DNA of 57,639 bases from Candidatus Poribacteria bacterium. GTDB lineage: Bacteria > Poribacteria > WGA-4E > WGA-3G. Each line of letters opens with the position of its first letter. The stretch's first letter is position 1. Below, in pieces: positions 43,021 to 51,782 of the stretch. The notes beneath the pieces are model-generated. The model saw nothing but the letters and a program-made list of their open reading frames with translations. It had not been told where the DNA came from and ran no database searches. Both the position numbers and the translations under genes were made by a program. The stretch spans positions 1-57,639 of the forward strand of contig JAJDTJ010000012.1 of the NCBI GenBank assembly GCA_022827225.1. The letters are read 5' to 3'.

Positions 43021-44052
43021 CTATGAATTGGGTATCACGAGAACTTTGACGGATCCGTGTTCGTCACGTCCCGCGGCGACGGCGAATGCTTCGCCAATAT
43101 CATCTAAGCCGAATCGGTGTGTGATGAGCGGGTTCGGATCGAGTTTAGCAGCGGCGAGTAGGTCTATAGCGACCTGAAATTCTGTTCTCCCGCCACGTCT
43201 TCCGTAACAGAAGGACCAGATGACAGTGAGTTCTCGACTGCGTGCGAAGCGTTCTGAAAAGGTGAGGGGCGTCCGATGTCCGCCGACCATACAGACGCGT
43301 CCGCGTTTCGCTGCGATCTCCGTCGCTTGTTCGAGTGTGTTTGCTGTGCCACCGACCGCCTCAAAGACGACATCCGCCCCGCGTCCATCGCTCCAATCCA
43401 TGATTGTCGCGACAGCATCTGTTTTATCTACATTGATAGGCGCGGCTCCTACGGCTTCATGCGCAATCTGCAGAGGGCCATCCGGTTTTCCTAACATAGC
43501 GATAGAGGTTGCCCCGGCGACATCTGCTACCTGTGCGATTGTCAATCCGACGGGCCCGCTCCCGATAATAGCGACACGATCGCCTGGTGAGACCATTGCT
43601 CTATTGACAGCATGGACAGCCACAGCGTAGACTTCTGCCAATACGCCCCCCTCAACGGAGACATTTTCTGGCAGTGAATACACATTCGTGCTCTGTGTGA
43701 CCATAAATTCTGCGAACCCGCCGCCGCCGTGTCGCAAATTTCCGCAGATATTGTAGTACCCGTTATAGCACTCAGGGCAGTTATTACAAGGAATAATCGG
43801 TTCGACTGCCACGCGTGCGCCCTTTTCATATCCGGTAACACCTTTGCCTGTATCAAGAACGAAACCTGCTAATTCATGTCCGCCGATGCGTGGTGCCAAT
43901 GGTTTTTCCGGTTGATGGTGGTACCCGTGCAGATCGCTTCCGCAGATACCTGTCGCCTCTACTTGAACAAGTACTTGTCCCTCTTCAGGTGTTGGGTCGG
44001 GGACGACTTCAACTCTTATATCTTTTCCACCGTAAAATTGTGCCGCTTTCAC
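43021..44052 (-). CDS. Zinc-dependent sorbitol/threonine-type dehydrogenase
   Basis: The start is a GTG at 44052 with AGAAGGAG 6 bases upstream. The 343-residue protein has catalytic zinc ligands in ATGICGSDLHGYHHQPEKPL and GGHELAGFVLDTGKGVTGYE. The structural zinc loop is PCNNCPECYNGYYNIC. The cofactor domain follows (DRVAIIGSGPVGLTIAQVAD, DGRGADVVFEAVGGTANTLE). These are the marks of medium-chain dehydrogenases acting on sorbitol, xylitol, threonine or butanediol. The exact substrate is not readable. It is divergent from the Gfo/Idh/MocA gene at 44278, so the two may share regulation. Confidence 0.9.
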   Translation of the reverse strand: MKAAQFYGGKDIRVEVVPDPTPEEGQVLVQVEATGICGSDLHGYHHQPEKPLAPRIGGHELAGFVLDTGKGVTGYEKGARVAVEPIIPCNNCPECYNGYYNICGNLRHGGGGFAEFMVTQSTNVYSLPENVSVEGGVLAEVYAVAVHAVNRAMVSPGDRVAIIGSGPVGLTIAQVADVAGATSIAMLGKPDGPLQIAHEAVGAAPINVDKTDAVATIMDWSDGRGADVVFEAVGGTANTLEQATEIAAKRGRVCMVGGHRTPLTFSERFARSRELTVIWSFCYGRRGGRTEFQVAIDLLAAAKLDPNPLITHRFGLDDIGEAFAVAAGRDEHGSVKVLVIPNS

Positions 44053-44214
44053 AACAGTCTCCTTCTAAGTTATATAGTCTGTTTGAAATATAACATAGGT
44101 TCGGAATTGTGTCAATTGGTTAAGGAATGGTTTCCAGTTGTCAGTTAAGGATCGCGAGCAGAACGTGCTTCTACCAGAAGAAGTTGTTGAGGCATTGGCG
44201 ATCAGAAAATTCTC

Positions 44215-44244
44215 TTGACTTTCAAAGCAGAAATGGATTAAAAT
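44215..44244 (+). promoter_or_regulatory. Sigma-70-type promoter for the second Gfo/Idh/MocA gene
   Basis: TTGACT at 44215-44220 and TAAAAT at 44239-44244 are 18 bases apart, placing the start of transcription about 27 bases before ATG 44278. Confidence 0.6.
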
Positions 44245-44277
44245 CAAAAGCATACAATATCTAACGAGGAGATGGTA

Positions 44278-45336
44278 ATGCGAACAGTTAAATTAGGTTT
44301 GATTGGAGCGGGTGGTATTGCTCAGGCGCACTGCGGTACACTTGCTGATATTGAAGGTGCTGAAATTATTGCCGCCGCTGACCTTGTTCCTGCAAACCTC
44401 GAACGCGCGAAAGAGCGCTGGGGTATCAAACGCACATTCACCGATTACAACGAAATGCTCAAAATGGACGAGATCGAGGCGGTCTACGTCTGTACACCTA
44501 CCGGTGTGCATGCGTCCCCGACGGTTGCTGCGCTGAACGCCGGTAAACACGTTTTCTGCGAGAAGCCGATGGAGGCGACGCTTGACGCTGCTGCGTCGAT
44601 GTGGCGCGCTGCAGTGGAAAATGATAAGATTTTGATGGTCGGTTTAAAACTCCGATATTCCCCACAGGTTATTAAGGCAAAAGAGATCGTTGATGCTGGC
44701 ACGCTCGGTGATATCTACTACGTTGAGACCGTTGCGGATCGGCGGCGCGGAAACCCGGGTGGCAGTTTTATCCGAAAAGCGACAGCTGGTTTAGGGGCAT
44801 CTGCAGACATCGGCGTTTATGCCCTCGACACTGCCCTCTATCTGATGGGACACCCGAAACCGGTTGCGGTCTCCGGTATCACTTCCAACTATTTGAGCCT
44901 GCACAATACATGGAACCCGGCACTTAAAGAGACCGAGGTCGAAGATTTTGGTGTCGGTTGGGTGGTCTTTGAGAATGGGGCACGTATGGTCTTCAAGACG
45001 TGCTGGTGCATGAACATGGATTCGCTCGGTGGCACGATTTTCCTCGGTAAAAAAGCGGGGTTGCGTCTCGGTATTGGCGAAGTCCGCGGACCGCAAGAGG
45101 GTGTCCGCGTTTATGGCGATAAAGACGGTGAAATTTTTGATCAAGAGTTCACTCAATTTGAATCGGTAAGCGTTTTCCACGAAGAAGATTCGGCGTTTAT
45201 TGATGCTGTCCGTGAAGGGAAACCTTCGCCGATTGATCCGTACGGCGTGATGCTCACGAATGTTATCATTCAAGGGGTCATCGACTCCTCCAACGCAGAT
45301 GGGCGTGAAGTCGCGGTGAAAGTGCCGACTTTGTAA
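44278..45336 (+). CDS. Gfo/Idh/MocA family NAD(P)-dependent oxidoreductase
   Basis: ATG 44278 is chosen because GAGGAG lies 6 bases before it; the ATG at 44272 touches that site. The 352-residue enzyme has the Rossmann fold VKLGLIGAGGIAQAHCGTLA, the catalytic-lysine motif HVFCEKPMEATLDAAASMW, and a C-terminal domain with GLKLRYSPQVIKAKEIVDAG and GASADIGVYALDTALYLMG. It most likely oxidises a cyclic sugar or inositol-like substrate. An inverted repeat, GGCGAGG/CCTCGCC at 45345-45366, follows the stop. Confidence 0.92.
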   Translation: MRTVKLGLIGAGGIAQAHCGTLADIEGAEIIAAADLVPANLERAKERWGIKRTFTDYNEMLKMDEIEAVYVCTPTGVHASPTVAALNAGKHVFCEKPMEATLDAAASMWRAAVENDKILMVGLKLRYSPQVIKAKEIVDAGTLGDIYYVETVADRRRGNPGGSFIRKATAGLGASADIGVYALDTALYLMGHPKPVAVSGITSNYLSLHNTWNPALKETEVEDFGVGWVVFENGARMVFKTCWCMNMDSLGGTIFLGKKAGLRLGIGEVRGPQEGVRVYGDKDGEIFDQEFTQFESVSVFHEEDSAFIDAVREGKPSPIDPYGVMLTNVIIQGVIDSSNADGREVAVKVPTL

Positions 45337-45344
45337 TATTGTAA

Positions 45345-45366
45345 GGCGAGGCCTCCATACCTCGCC
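45345..45366 (+). terminator. Hairpin after the Gfo/Idh/MocA gene
   Basis: GGCGAGG (45345-45351) pairs with CCTCGCC (45360-45366), starting 9 bases after the stop. T-rich sequence begins only about 15 bases later, so it may be a weak terminator or one of the GGCGAGG intergenic hairpins. Confidence 0.45.
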
Positions 45367-45552
45367 CTTCGCTTCTGGTGTTTGTTTTACTATCTTTTCT
45401 TACGCTTGTAGACTCTATATAATATGTAGAGAACGCGGTTGGATTTACAAAACCGGTGTTCAACCGAGATCCACGCTTCGTCGCGGAGCACTGTGAGTTT
45501 CTCCCTTTCAATGTAACACGCGTTCCCATAGAAAGTGCAGAGGAGTTTCAGG

Positions 45553-46731
45553 ATGAAGTTTATTGAAATTGCGGGGAAAAAACTCAAATTGGCATCCCGA
45601 TTTGCGCGGTTGTTCGCGTTTCTCATAGATGGAATGCTCGTAGCAGGTGCGCTATCAATTTTAGTTTTTCTATTTGATGCAATGGGCTCCGGTTTTGGTC
45701 CGAGTCTTATTCGGATTGGGTTGCTCAGTGCCTTGCTGTGGACACTGGGTCCTAAAACTGAAATAGATGAACAAGCGCTCGCTCTCGCGCAAGTGTCTAT
45801 AATTGGTCTTTTCGGACCGTGGCTGAACTATAGTTTAGATACTTTACTATGGGGAGGTACAGCAATAGGGGCAGCCATTCTATTTTTTATGGACGGCTTT
45901 GGTGACGGACAAGGTGCCGGCAAAAAGCTGCTGTCTCTACAAGTACTTCAATTGAAAAATGGCAAACCCTGCTCCTTTAAAGATTCTTTTATTCGCCGTC
46001 TGACAAGCATTTTTCAACCACTGGATTCCTTCTGGGTATTTGGAAAACAACGACAGCGAATGGGAGACAAGTTCGCAGAGACTGTTGTAGTAAAGCTTGC
46101 CCCAGAATTAGAAGCGTTGGAAACCGAAACCGAAGATCCTGAGAAAATTTTAGAGAATGCTATCGTTGAGATGACAAACCGGCTTTCAGATGCACGCCAG
46201 AAAGTTGATGCCTCTGTAGGTGTCGAAAAACTGTTTAAGAATGCTTACGAAGGTGCCGTCGCACAATCGGAAAAATGGCAAGAGCGTGCTATTATTAGCC
46301 TCAGGGCAGGACGAGAGGATTTGGCAAGGGAAGACCTCGGAAAACGTAACGAATACCAGCGATTAGCAGACCAGTACAAAAAGCAGTGGGAGGAACAGGA
46401 ACAGGTTGTCCAAACTCTTAGCGACCTTCTTGAGCATCTCCAACAGCAAACCATGGAAGCGGAAGGGAAAAAGGCGACTGTCGTCGCACAACACAGAAAT
46501 ATTGATGCCGAAGTGCATCTCCGCGAGATGCTGAAAGAGATAGAAAACAACCAAGCATTTGAGACACTTGCGAATATGGAGAAAAAAGCGACGGAGGCAG
46601 CCACTTTGGCAAAGGCGGCAGCTGAAGCCGATGGCGCATATCAAAATGCGGCACTGGAACGTGAATTCTCGGGTTATGCCGAAGAAGCATCACTTGATAA
46701 AGACCTCACAGAATTGAAAGCCAAATTATAA
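45553..46731 (+). CDS. RDD membrane domain fused to PspA/IM30 coiled coil (paralogue 1)
   Basis: ATG 45553 follows AGGAG. Residues 1-175 are an RDD domain with three hydrophobic segments: KLASRFARLFAFLIDGMLVA with the R/D pair, DGFGDGQGAGKKLLSLQVLQ, and SFIRRLTSIFQPLDSFWVFG. From about 197 the chain becomes a PspA/IM30 helical domain: TEDPEKILENAIVEMTNRLS, ERAIISLRAGREDLAREDLG, QVVQTLSDLLEHLQQQ and ARA-type ends. PspA family proteins are ESCRT-III-like and protect or remodel membranes. Here the membrane domain would anchor the coiled coil directly. The 392-residue protein is the first of three tandem paralogues. Confidence 0.88.
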   Translation: MKFIEIAGKKLKLASRFARLFAFLIDGMLVAGALSILVFLFDAMGSGFGPSLIRIGLLSALLWTLGPKTEIDEQALALAQVSIIGLFGPWLNYSLDTLLWGGTAIGAAILFFMDGFGDGQGAGKKLLSLQVLQLKNGKPCSFKDSFIRRLTSIFQPLDSFWVFGKQRQRMGDKFAETVVVKLAPELEALETETEDPEKILENAIVEMTNRLSDARQKVDASVGVEKLFKNAYEGAVAQSEKWQERAIISLRAGREDLAREDLGKRNEYQRLADQYKKQWEEQEQVVQTLSDLLEHLQQQTMEAEGKKATVVAQHRNIDAEVHLREMLKEIENNQAFETLANMEKKATEAATLAKAAAEADGAYQNAALEREFSGYAEEASLDKDLTELKAKL

Positions 46732-46789
46732 CAACAAAAGTTCATCCGGCGGGTACCGGACAAACACAAAAGATTTTTAGGATTCAAAG

Positions 46790-47881
46790 ATGAAGTTTAT
46801 CGAAGTTGCAGGGAAAAAATTCAAATTAGCATCCCGACTGACACGATTATACGCCTTCTTCATAGATGTCGCCCTGATTGGTGCCGTGCAATCAGTTTTA
46901 GGGATACTTTTATCAATTGTAGTAGTTTTTCTTGGTATAGGGTCCTTCGGCTTACCTGAGTTGTTGTTAGGCATCGGTGGACTTAGCATCTTTACCTTTT
47001 TGTTCAGCGCTGCCTTGTGGATATTTGGTCTGTTTTTTATCGATGGCTTCAGAAAAGGGCAAGGAATAGGAAAGAAGTTGTTGTCGTTACAAGTACTCCG
47101 TTTGAAAGACGGCAAGCCGTGTACTTTCAAAGATGCGTTTATTCGCCGATTCGCTGGTCTCCTCCAACCGCTTGACTTACTTTGGTTCCTTGGTAAAAAA
47201 CAGCAACGCCTCGGCGATAAGTTCGCGGAGACAGTGGTCGTAAAATTTGAGCCGGAACCGGAACAGGTTGAACCAGAAACCGAAGACCCGGAAAAGGTCT
47301 TAGAACGTGCTATTGCTGAGATGGCAAATCGGCTTTCGGAGGCGCGCGAGAAGGTCGATGCCTCCATCAGTGTTGAAAAACAGTTTCAAGATGCCTACGA
47401 GGATGCTATAGCGCAAGCGGAGCGATGGCAAGAACGTGCCGTTATTTCTCTGAAAGCGGAACGCGAGGATTTGGCACGCGAAGATTTGGAAAAACGGAAC
47501 GAATATCGGCAATTGGCAAACGAATATAAAACACAGTGGGAAGAACAGAAACAGATCGTCCGATCTCTTAGCGACCTCCTTGAGCACCTCCAGCAAAAGA
47601 TGACGGAAACGGAAGGGAAAAAGACAGCTGTAGTCGCGAAACACAGAAACGTTGATGCCGAAACGCATCTCCGAGAGATGCTGAAAGAAATTCAGGGTAG
47701 CAAGACGTTTGAAACGCTGTCAAAGATGGAGCAGGACGCGACGGAGGCGGCTACTTTGGCGAAAGCCGCAGCTGAAGTAGATGTTGAATACCAAGATACG
47801 AAATTAGAACGTGAATTCGCGGGTTACGCGGAAGAAGCGTCGCTTGACAAGGATCTCGCCGAATTAAAGGCGAAGATATAA
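46790..47881 (+). CDS. RDD membrane domain fused to PspA/IM30 coiled coil (paralogue 2)
   Basis: This 363-residue protein has the same layout as its neighbour: an RDD domain (KLASRLTRLYAFFIDVALIG, DGFRKGQGIGKKLLSLQVLR, AFIRRFAGLLQPLDLLWFLG), then a PspA domain (TEDPEKVLERAIAEMANRLS, ERAVISLKAEREDLAREDLE, RSLSDLLEHLQQKMTETEGK). It lacks the about 30-residue extra loop found in the first RDD domain. The ribosome-binding site (AGGATTCAAAG) is modest. It begins 58 bases after paralogue 1 and is followed 25 bases later by a small gene, suggesting one operon. Confidence 0.88.
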   Translation: MKFIEVAGKKFKLASRLTRLYAFFIDVALIGAVQSVLGILLSIVVVFLGIGSFGLPELLLGIGGLSIFTFLFSAALWIFGLFFIDGFRKGQGIGKKLLSLQVLRLKDGKPCTFKDAFIRRFAGLLQPLDLLWFLGKKQQRLGDKFAETVVVKFEPEPEQVEPETEDPEKVLERAIAEMANRLSEAREKVDASISVEKQFQDAYEDAIAQAERWQERAVISLKAEREDLAREDLEKRNEYRQLANEYKTQWEEQKQIVRSLSDLLEHLQQKMTETEGKKTAVVAKHRNVDAETHLREMLKEIQGSKTFETLSKMEQDATEAATLAKAAAEVDVEYQDTKLEREFAGYAEEASLDKDLAELKAKI

Positions 47882-47906
47882 TAAAATATCGGAAGGAGAT
47901 TTTATA

Positions 47907-48212
47907 GTGTTTATTGAGATCATTAGTCCAGATGATGGGTATAAAAACCCTCACCATGGGATGGTGAATATTGAGTTTGTTCATCAGATTAAAATAATCA
48001 GAGGCAGACATCGCCAATATGAATTACACATCAATTTGTCGAACTCACCGAGCATAGAGTTGCTCGGCACAAAGGAAGAGTGTGAACAATTTTACGAGGA
48101 ACTGAAACAGATATTGAAAACACATAAACAATTGTCGACAACCGATACGCTTGTTTTCCCACCGCGATCGCCATCAAAACCGTCAGCAGATGAAAATGAA
48201 GAAGCGTCATAA
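47907..48212 (+). CDS. Small cytoplasmic protein, PH-like, between the RDD-PspA genes
   Basis: The start is a GTG at 47907 preceded by GGAAGGAG at 47891-47898, so 101 residues. No signal peptide or membrane helix is present. A beta-rich first half (MVNIEFVHQIKIIRGRHRQY, ELHINLSNSPSIELLGTKEE) ends in an amphipathic helix (CEQFYEELKQILKTH), the order of a bacterial pleckstrin-homology-like domain. The C terminus is short and proline/serine rich. Set between paralogues 2 and 3 on the same strand, it may bind lipid or the PspA coiled coils. The fold call is an inference. Confidence 0.7.
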   Translation: MFIEIISPDDGYKNPHHGMVNIEFVHQIKIIRGRHRQYELHINLSNSPSIELLGTKEECEQFYEELKQILKTHKQLSTTDTLVFPPRSPSKPSADENEEAS

Positions 48213-48287
48213 TCATATTTCTTCTTTTGAAACCGAACCGTAGCACTCATACATTATATTTTTACCGAGAGCTGACCCTAATCATAG

Positions 48288-48336
48288 GACTTACGCAATT
48301 TCCCATGTATTACCTTCAAGGTCGAATGTGTAAGTC
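48288..48336. repeat. Inverted-repeat element, possible miniature transposon remnant
   Basis: GACTTAC at 48288-48294 (within AGGACTTACGCA) pairs with GTAAGTC at 48330-48336, 35 bases apart, in the 148-base gap before paralogue 3. It may be terminal inverted repeats of a small element. Confidence 0.3.
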
Positions 48337-48360
48337 TTGATACAGTAGGAGGTTCTGAGA

Positions 48361-49479
48361 ATGTCCATTATCAAGATTGCGGGGGAAAAATTCAAGTTGG
48401 CATCCCGGTGGGCTCGGTTGGGTGCGTTCTTACTTGATATAGGGCTCTTGGGTTTCTGTCAAGCCCTTCTAATTTTGCTCGGTTTTCCACTCGACGAAAT
48501 TTTTAGTTATTTTACCAGCGGTCATGAAGCATCCAATATGACCTCGGTGAGTATCGGGACCCTCAGTTTTATCTTGTGGGCATTCGGTCTGTTTTTCATG
48601 GATGGATTCAAGAAGGGAGGTGGGTTTGGAAAGAACCTGTTATCACTACAGATAATTCGTTTAGAGGATGGCGAACCCGCGAACTTTAAAGATGCCTTTG
48701 TGCGGCGTTTCGCAGGCATATTCCAACCTGTTGATTGGCTATTTGCAACCGGAAAAGAGAAACAGCGGATGGGCGATAAGCTTGCCAAGACAGTTGTTGT
48801 GAAATTAGATACAAAACCCGTTGAATTTGTAATAGAAGGCGAAACTGAGTTTGAGGTTAAAACTGGTGCCCAAACAACTGATTTAGAAAAAATTTTAGGG
48901 GATGTCATCCATGAAATTACAAGTCGCTTCTCAGAGGCGAGACAGAAAGTTGATGCCTCTATCGGTGTCGAAAAACAGTTTCAAGATGCCTACGAAGGTG
49001 CTATTGTGCAAGCGGAACGGTGTGAGGAACGCGCAATCATTGCCATTCAAGCCGGACGTGAAGACCTTGCCCGTGAAGATTTAGCACAGCGTAACGAGTA
49101 CCGACAACTCGCCAACAGTTACAAAAACCAATGGGAGGAACAGAAACAGGCAGTTGCACACCTCACATCGTTATTTGAAACGCTTCAACAGAAGACCGAA
49201 GAGACAGAACGGAAAAGGGACCAGGTTATCGCGCAGAACACAAACGTTGATGCACATGAACATCTCCGCCAAGCGTTGACGGAACTCCAAGATAGCAAAG
49301 CTTTTGAAATTCTTAGGAAAGTGGAAGAGAACGTTACCGAAGCTGCTGCGTTAGCAAAAGCGGCAGCTGAGGTAGATGTAGAGTTCAAGGATCTGAAATT
49401 ACATCGTGAATTTGCCAGTTACGCAGAAGACGCATCGATTGACCAAGACCTCGCTGAATTAAAGTCGAGGTTACAATAG
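48361..49479 (+). CDS. RDD membrane domain fused to PspA/IM30 coiled coil (paralogue 3)
   Basis: This 372-residue protein starts MSIIKIAGEKFKLASRWARL after AGGAGG. Its RDD domain contains RLGAFLLDIGLLGFCQALLI, DGFKKGGGFGKNLLSLQIIR and AFVRRFAGIFQPVDWLFATG. A 15-residue acidic linker (FVIEGETEFEVKTGAQ) precedes the PspA domain (TTDLEKILGDVIHEITSRFS, ERAIIAIQAGREDLAREDLA, TSLFETLQQKTEETERKR). It is more diverged than paralogues 1 and 2 are from each other. The stop is followed 38 bases later by a sulfatase gene with its own ribosome-binding site. Confidence 0.88.
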   Translation: MSIIKIAGEKFKLASRWARLGAFLLDIGLLGFCQALLILLGFPLDEIFSYFTSGHEASNMTSVSIGTLSFILWAFGLFFMDGFKKGGGFGKNLLSLQIIRLEDGEPANFKDAFVRRFAGIFQPVDWLFATGKEKQRMGDKLAKTVVVKLDTKPVEFVIEGETEFEVKTGAQTTDLEKILGDVIHEITSRFSEARQKVDASIGVEKQFQDAYEGAIVQAERCEERAIIAIQAGREDLAREDLAQRNEYRQLANSYKNQWEEQKQAVAHLTSLFETLQQKTEETERKRDQVIAQNTNVDAHEHLRQALTELQDSKAFEILRKVEENVTEAAALAKAAAEVDVEFKDLKLHREFASYAEDASIDQDLAELKSRLQ

Positions 49480-49517
49480 GCGCGATATTACATCGCCAAA
49501 CCCACTGAGGAGCTATC

Positions 49518-50990
49518 ATGGACACACGCACTTCTCCAAACATTGTCTTTATCATGGCAGACGATATGGGATACGGTGATGTCGGCTGCTATAACCCGGA
49601 TTCAAAGATTCCGACACCGAATATGGATAAACTTGCGGAAGAGGGTATCCGCTTCACTGACGCACATTCGCCCTCTGCTGTCTGTACACCGACACGTTAC
49701 GGGGTCTTGACAGGACGTTATTGCTGGCGTACGCGTCTCAAGTACGGTGTGCTTTACGGTTATGAACCGCCGCTTATTGAATCTGAACGGTTGACAGTCG
49801 CGGGTTTGCTGAAAGATGCGGGGTATAATACAGCCTGCGTCGGGAAATGGCACTTGGGACTCGGATTTTCGACGGTGCCGGGCTACGATTACGATTTCGA
49901 TGCCCCGCTGCCGTGGGGTAACGCGAAACGCGAACTGGAAGAACATATTGACTTCAGCACCCCGATAACGGGTGGTCCGATCGACCTCGGTTTCGACTAT
50001 TTTTACGGTGCTTCTGGTTGCCCAACGTGCCAACCGCCTTACGGTTTTATTGAGAACGATGCCTTTGTTGAGATTCCGAGCATCTATCATGAAATGCCAG
50101 AATTTACGAGCCGTCCCGGGATGATGGCTCCGAGTTGGGAACATAAGGATGCGGACCCTATTATTGCGCAGAAAGCGGTTGAATACATTGAGGGTCAAGC
50201 CGATGCGGAGGCTCCGTTTTTCCTCTACCTGACGCCTTCTGCCCCGCACGAACCCTGCACAGAGGCGGTCGTTCCAGACTTTGCGCGTGGGCAGAGCAGT
50301 GCTGGTGCCCGCGGTGATCTGGTATGGTTGGTAGACTGGATGGTCGGTGAAGTCATGGAGGCGTTAGAACGTACTGATAAAACTGATGAGACGTTGATTT
50401 TCGTCACGAGCGATAACGGTGCCTTACCGGGCGATAGGATTCAAGGCGCCAGCGGTCCGATGCCGTATAATCTCTACGACCATAAATCATGCGGGGACTG
50501 GCGTGGCTATAAGGCGCATATTTGGGAAGGTGGACACCGTGAACCGTTAATCGCGCGCTGGCCTGGTGTTATCGCACCGAATACCGAAACCGATACGTTA
50601 ACCTGTCTGACCGACTTAATGGCGACCTGTGCCGCTATAGTCGGTACGGAAGTGCCAGACAATGCTGGACAGGACAGCTGCAATATTTTGCCTGCACTCT
50701 TAGGTGAAGAGGTAGATAGCCCGCTGCGGGAGGCTATCGTCCATCATTCCAGTACGGGTGCTTTTTCTATTCGGCACGGCGATTGGAAACTGATTCTGGA
50801 CACGCAAGGGTCAGGCGGTTGGCCCCCACCGAGCGATGGTCGTCCGAAACAGGGAACACCGGGCCAACTGTACCATATTTATGACGATCCGGGTGAGACA
50901 GACAACGTATGGGAAACGTATCCAGAGATTGTGGAACGCTTGACAGCGTTGTTGGAGCGGTTTAAGGAGGATGGACACAGCCGGATGTAA
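49518..50990 (+). CDS. Arylsulfatase A-type sulfatase
   Basis: This 490-residue protein begins MDTRTSPNIVFIMADDMGYG with the metal-binding Asp15-Asp16. Cys56 in SAVCTPTRYGVLTGRYCWR lies in C-x-P-x-R, the formylglycine site, with threonine in place of the usual serine. Further sulfatase landmarks are TACVGKWHLGLGFSTVPGYD, LTPSAPHEPCTE and LIFVTSDNGALPGD. It resembles arylsulfatase A/N-acetylgalactosamine-6-sulfatases. No signal peptide is seen. AGGAG precedes the ATG. It begins a plus-strand cluster of sulfatases and PhyH. Confidence 0.93.
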   Translation: MDTRTSPNIVFIMADDMGYGDVGCYNPDSKIPTPNMDKLAEEGIRFTDAHSPSAVCTPTRYGVLTGRYCWRTRLKYGVLYGYEPPLIESERLTVAGLLKDAGYNTACVGKWHLGLGFSTVPGYDYDFDAPLPWGNAKRELEEHIDFSTPITGGPIDLGFDYFYGASGCPTCQPPYGFIENDAFVEIPSIYHEMPEFTSRPGMMAPSWEHKDADPIIAQKAVEYIEGQADAEAPFFLYLTPSAPHEPCTEAVVPDFARGQSSAGARGDLVWLVDWMVGEVMEALERTDKTDETLIFVTSDNGALPGDRIQGASGPMPYNLYDHKSCGDWRGYKAHIWEGGHREPLIARWPGVIAPNTETDTLTCLTDLMATCAAIVGTEVPDNAGQDSCNILPALLGEEVDSPLREAIVHHSSTGAFSIRHGDWKLILDTQGSGGWPPPSDGRPKQGTPGQLYHIYDDPGETDNVWETYPEIVERLTALLERFKEDGHSRM

Positions 50991-51020
50991 AAGGGTTCGG
51001 GAAAATAGGAGGCTTAGCGT

Positions 51021-51713
51021 ATGGAAACCTATAGTTTGTCACAACTGTCTGAGGAAACACTCAAGGCACTTGTAACGCTCCACATACAGATAGGTGTGTC
51101 TGACGAATGGGAGAACATGCAGCAGGACGAATTAACCCCGGCAGAGCGTGCTCAAATTGACTATCTCAAATCAATTTTGCGCGAACGTGACCTGGTAGTA
51201 ATGAACGAAGCTACACTCTGGGCACGTGCTATCTACCCACTTTTGGTGTTGGCAGAACAGACTTACGTCCAAGCTTGGGCAGGCGTTCCTTTGAAAGCTA
51301 CCTATCCTACTTTTCAACTGGAAGGTGAGGCAGATGGGGCTCTTGCACCGGCGGCAGCAGGCAAGCCCCAACAGCCCTATCTCATTGTGCATGAAGCAAA
51401 ACGCGGGGTTCATTCTTCCGATCCGCAGATTCAACTCTACGGTGAAATGCTCGCCGCTGCATGGCTCAATTGGACAGGTGAGACGAATTCGCAACCATCG
51501 CAGACAACATCTATGGACAGTCAAGAAATTTTTGGGTGTTACACTGTCTCTGAAAGTTGGACTTTCGTTCACGGCACCGTTGATGGCATTGAAACAGAAA
51601 AGCCGACGTTCACCGTTGAATTTTCGCGAGTATACAATGAGCTGTTTGAAGCCGAATGCATCGTGCAGATTTTGAAAGCCATTGTCGCTAAGCAATTGGA
51701 ATATCATTCTTGA
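51021..51713 (+). CDS. PD-(D/E)XK-like protein of unknown function
   Basis: This 230-residue protein has no signal peptide. Near residues 100-130 it has TFQLEGEADGALA and then PYLIVHEAKRGVHSSD. The spacing E..x..D, a short loop, then a hydrophobic strand with E-A-K matches the active site of PD-(D/E)XK nuclease-fold proteins. A helical N terminus (LSQLSEETLKALVTLHIQIG) precedes it. I cannot name a family; it could be nuclease-like and not hydrolytic. AATAGGAGG lies before the ATG, 30 bases after the sulfatase stop. Its placement inside a sulfatase cluster is not explained. Confidence 0.65.
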   Translation: METYSLSQLSEETLKALVTLHIQIGVSDEWENMQQDELTPAERAQIDYLKSILRERDLVVMNEATLWARAIYPLLVLAEQTYVQAWAGVPLKATYPTFQLEGEADGALAPAAAGKPQQPYLIVHEAKRGVHSSDPQIQLYGEMLAAAWLNWTGETNSQPSQTTSMDSQEIFGCYTVSESWTFVHGTVDGIETEKPTFTVEFSRVYNELFEAECIVQILKAIVAKQLEYHS

Positions 51714-51782
51714 GATTTTAGATCAATTGACAATACTATTGGAGAGATTTAAGCAGGGTGAACACAGCCAAAGGAGATACTT

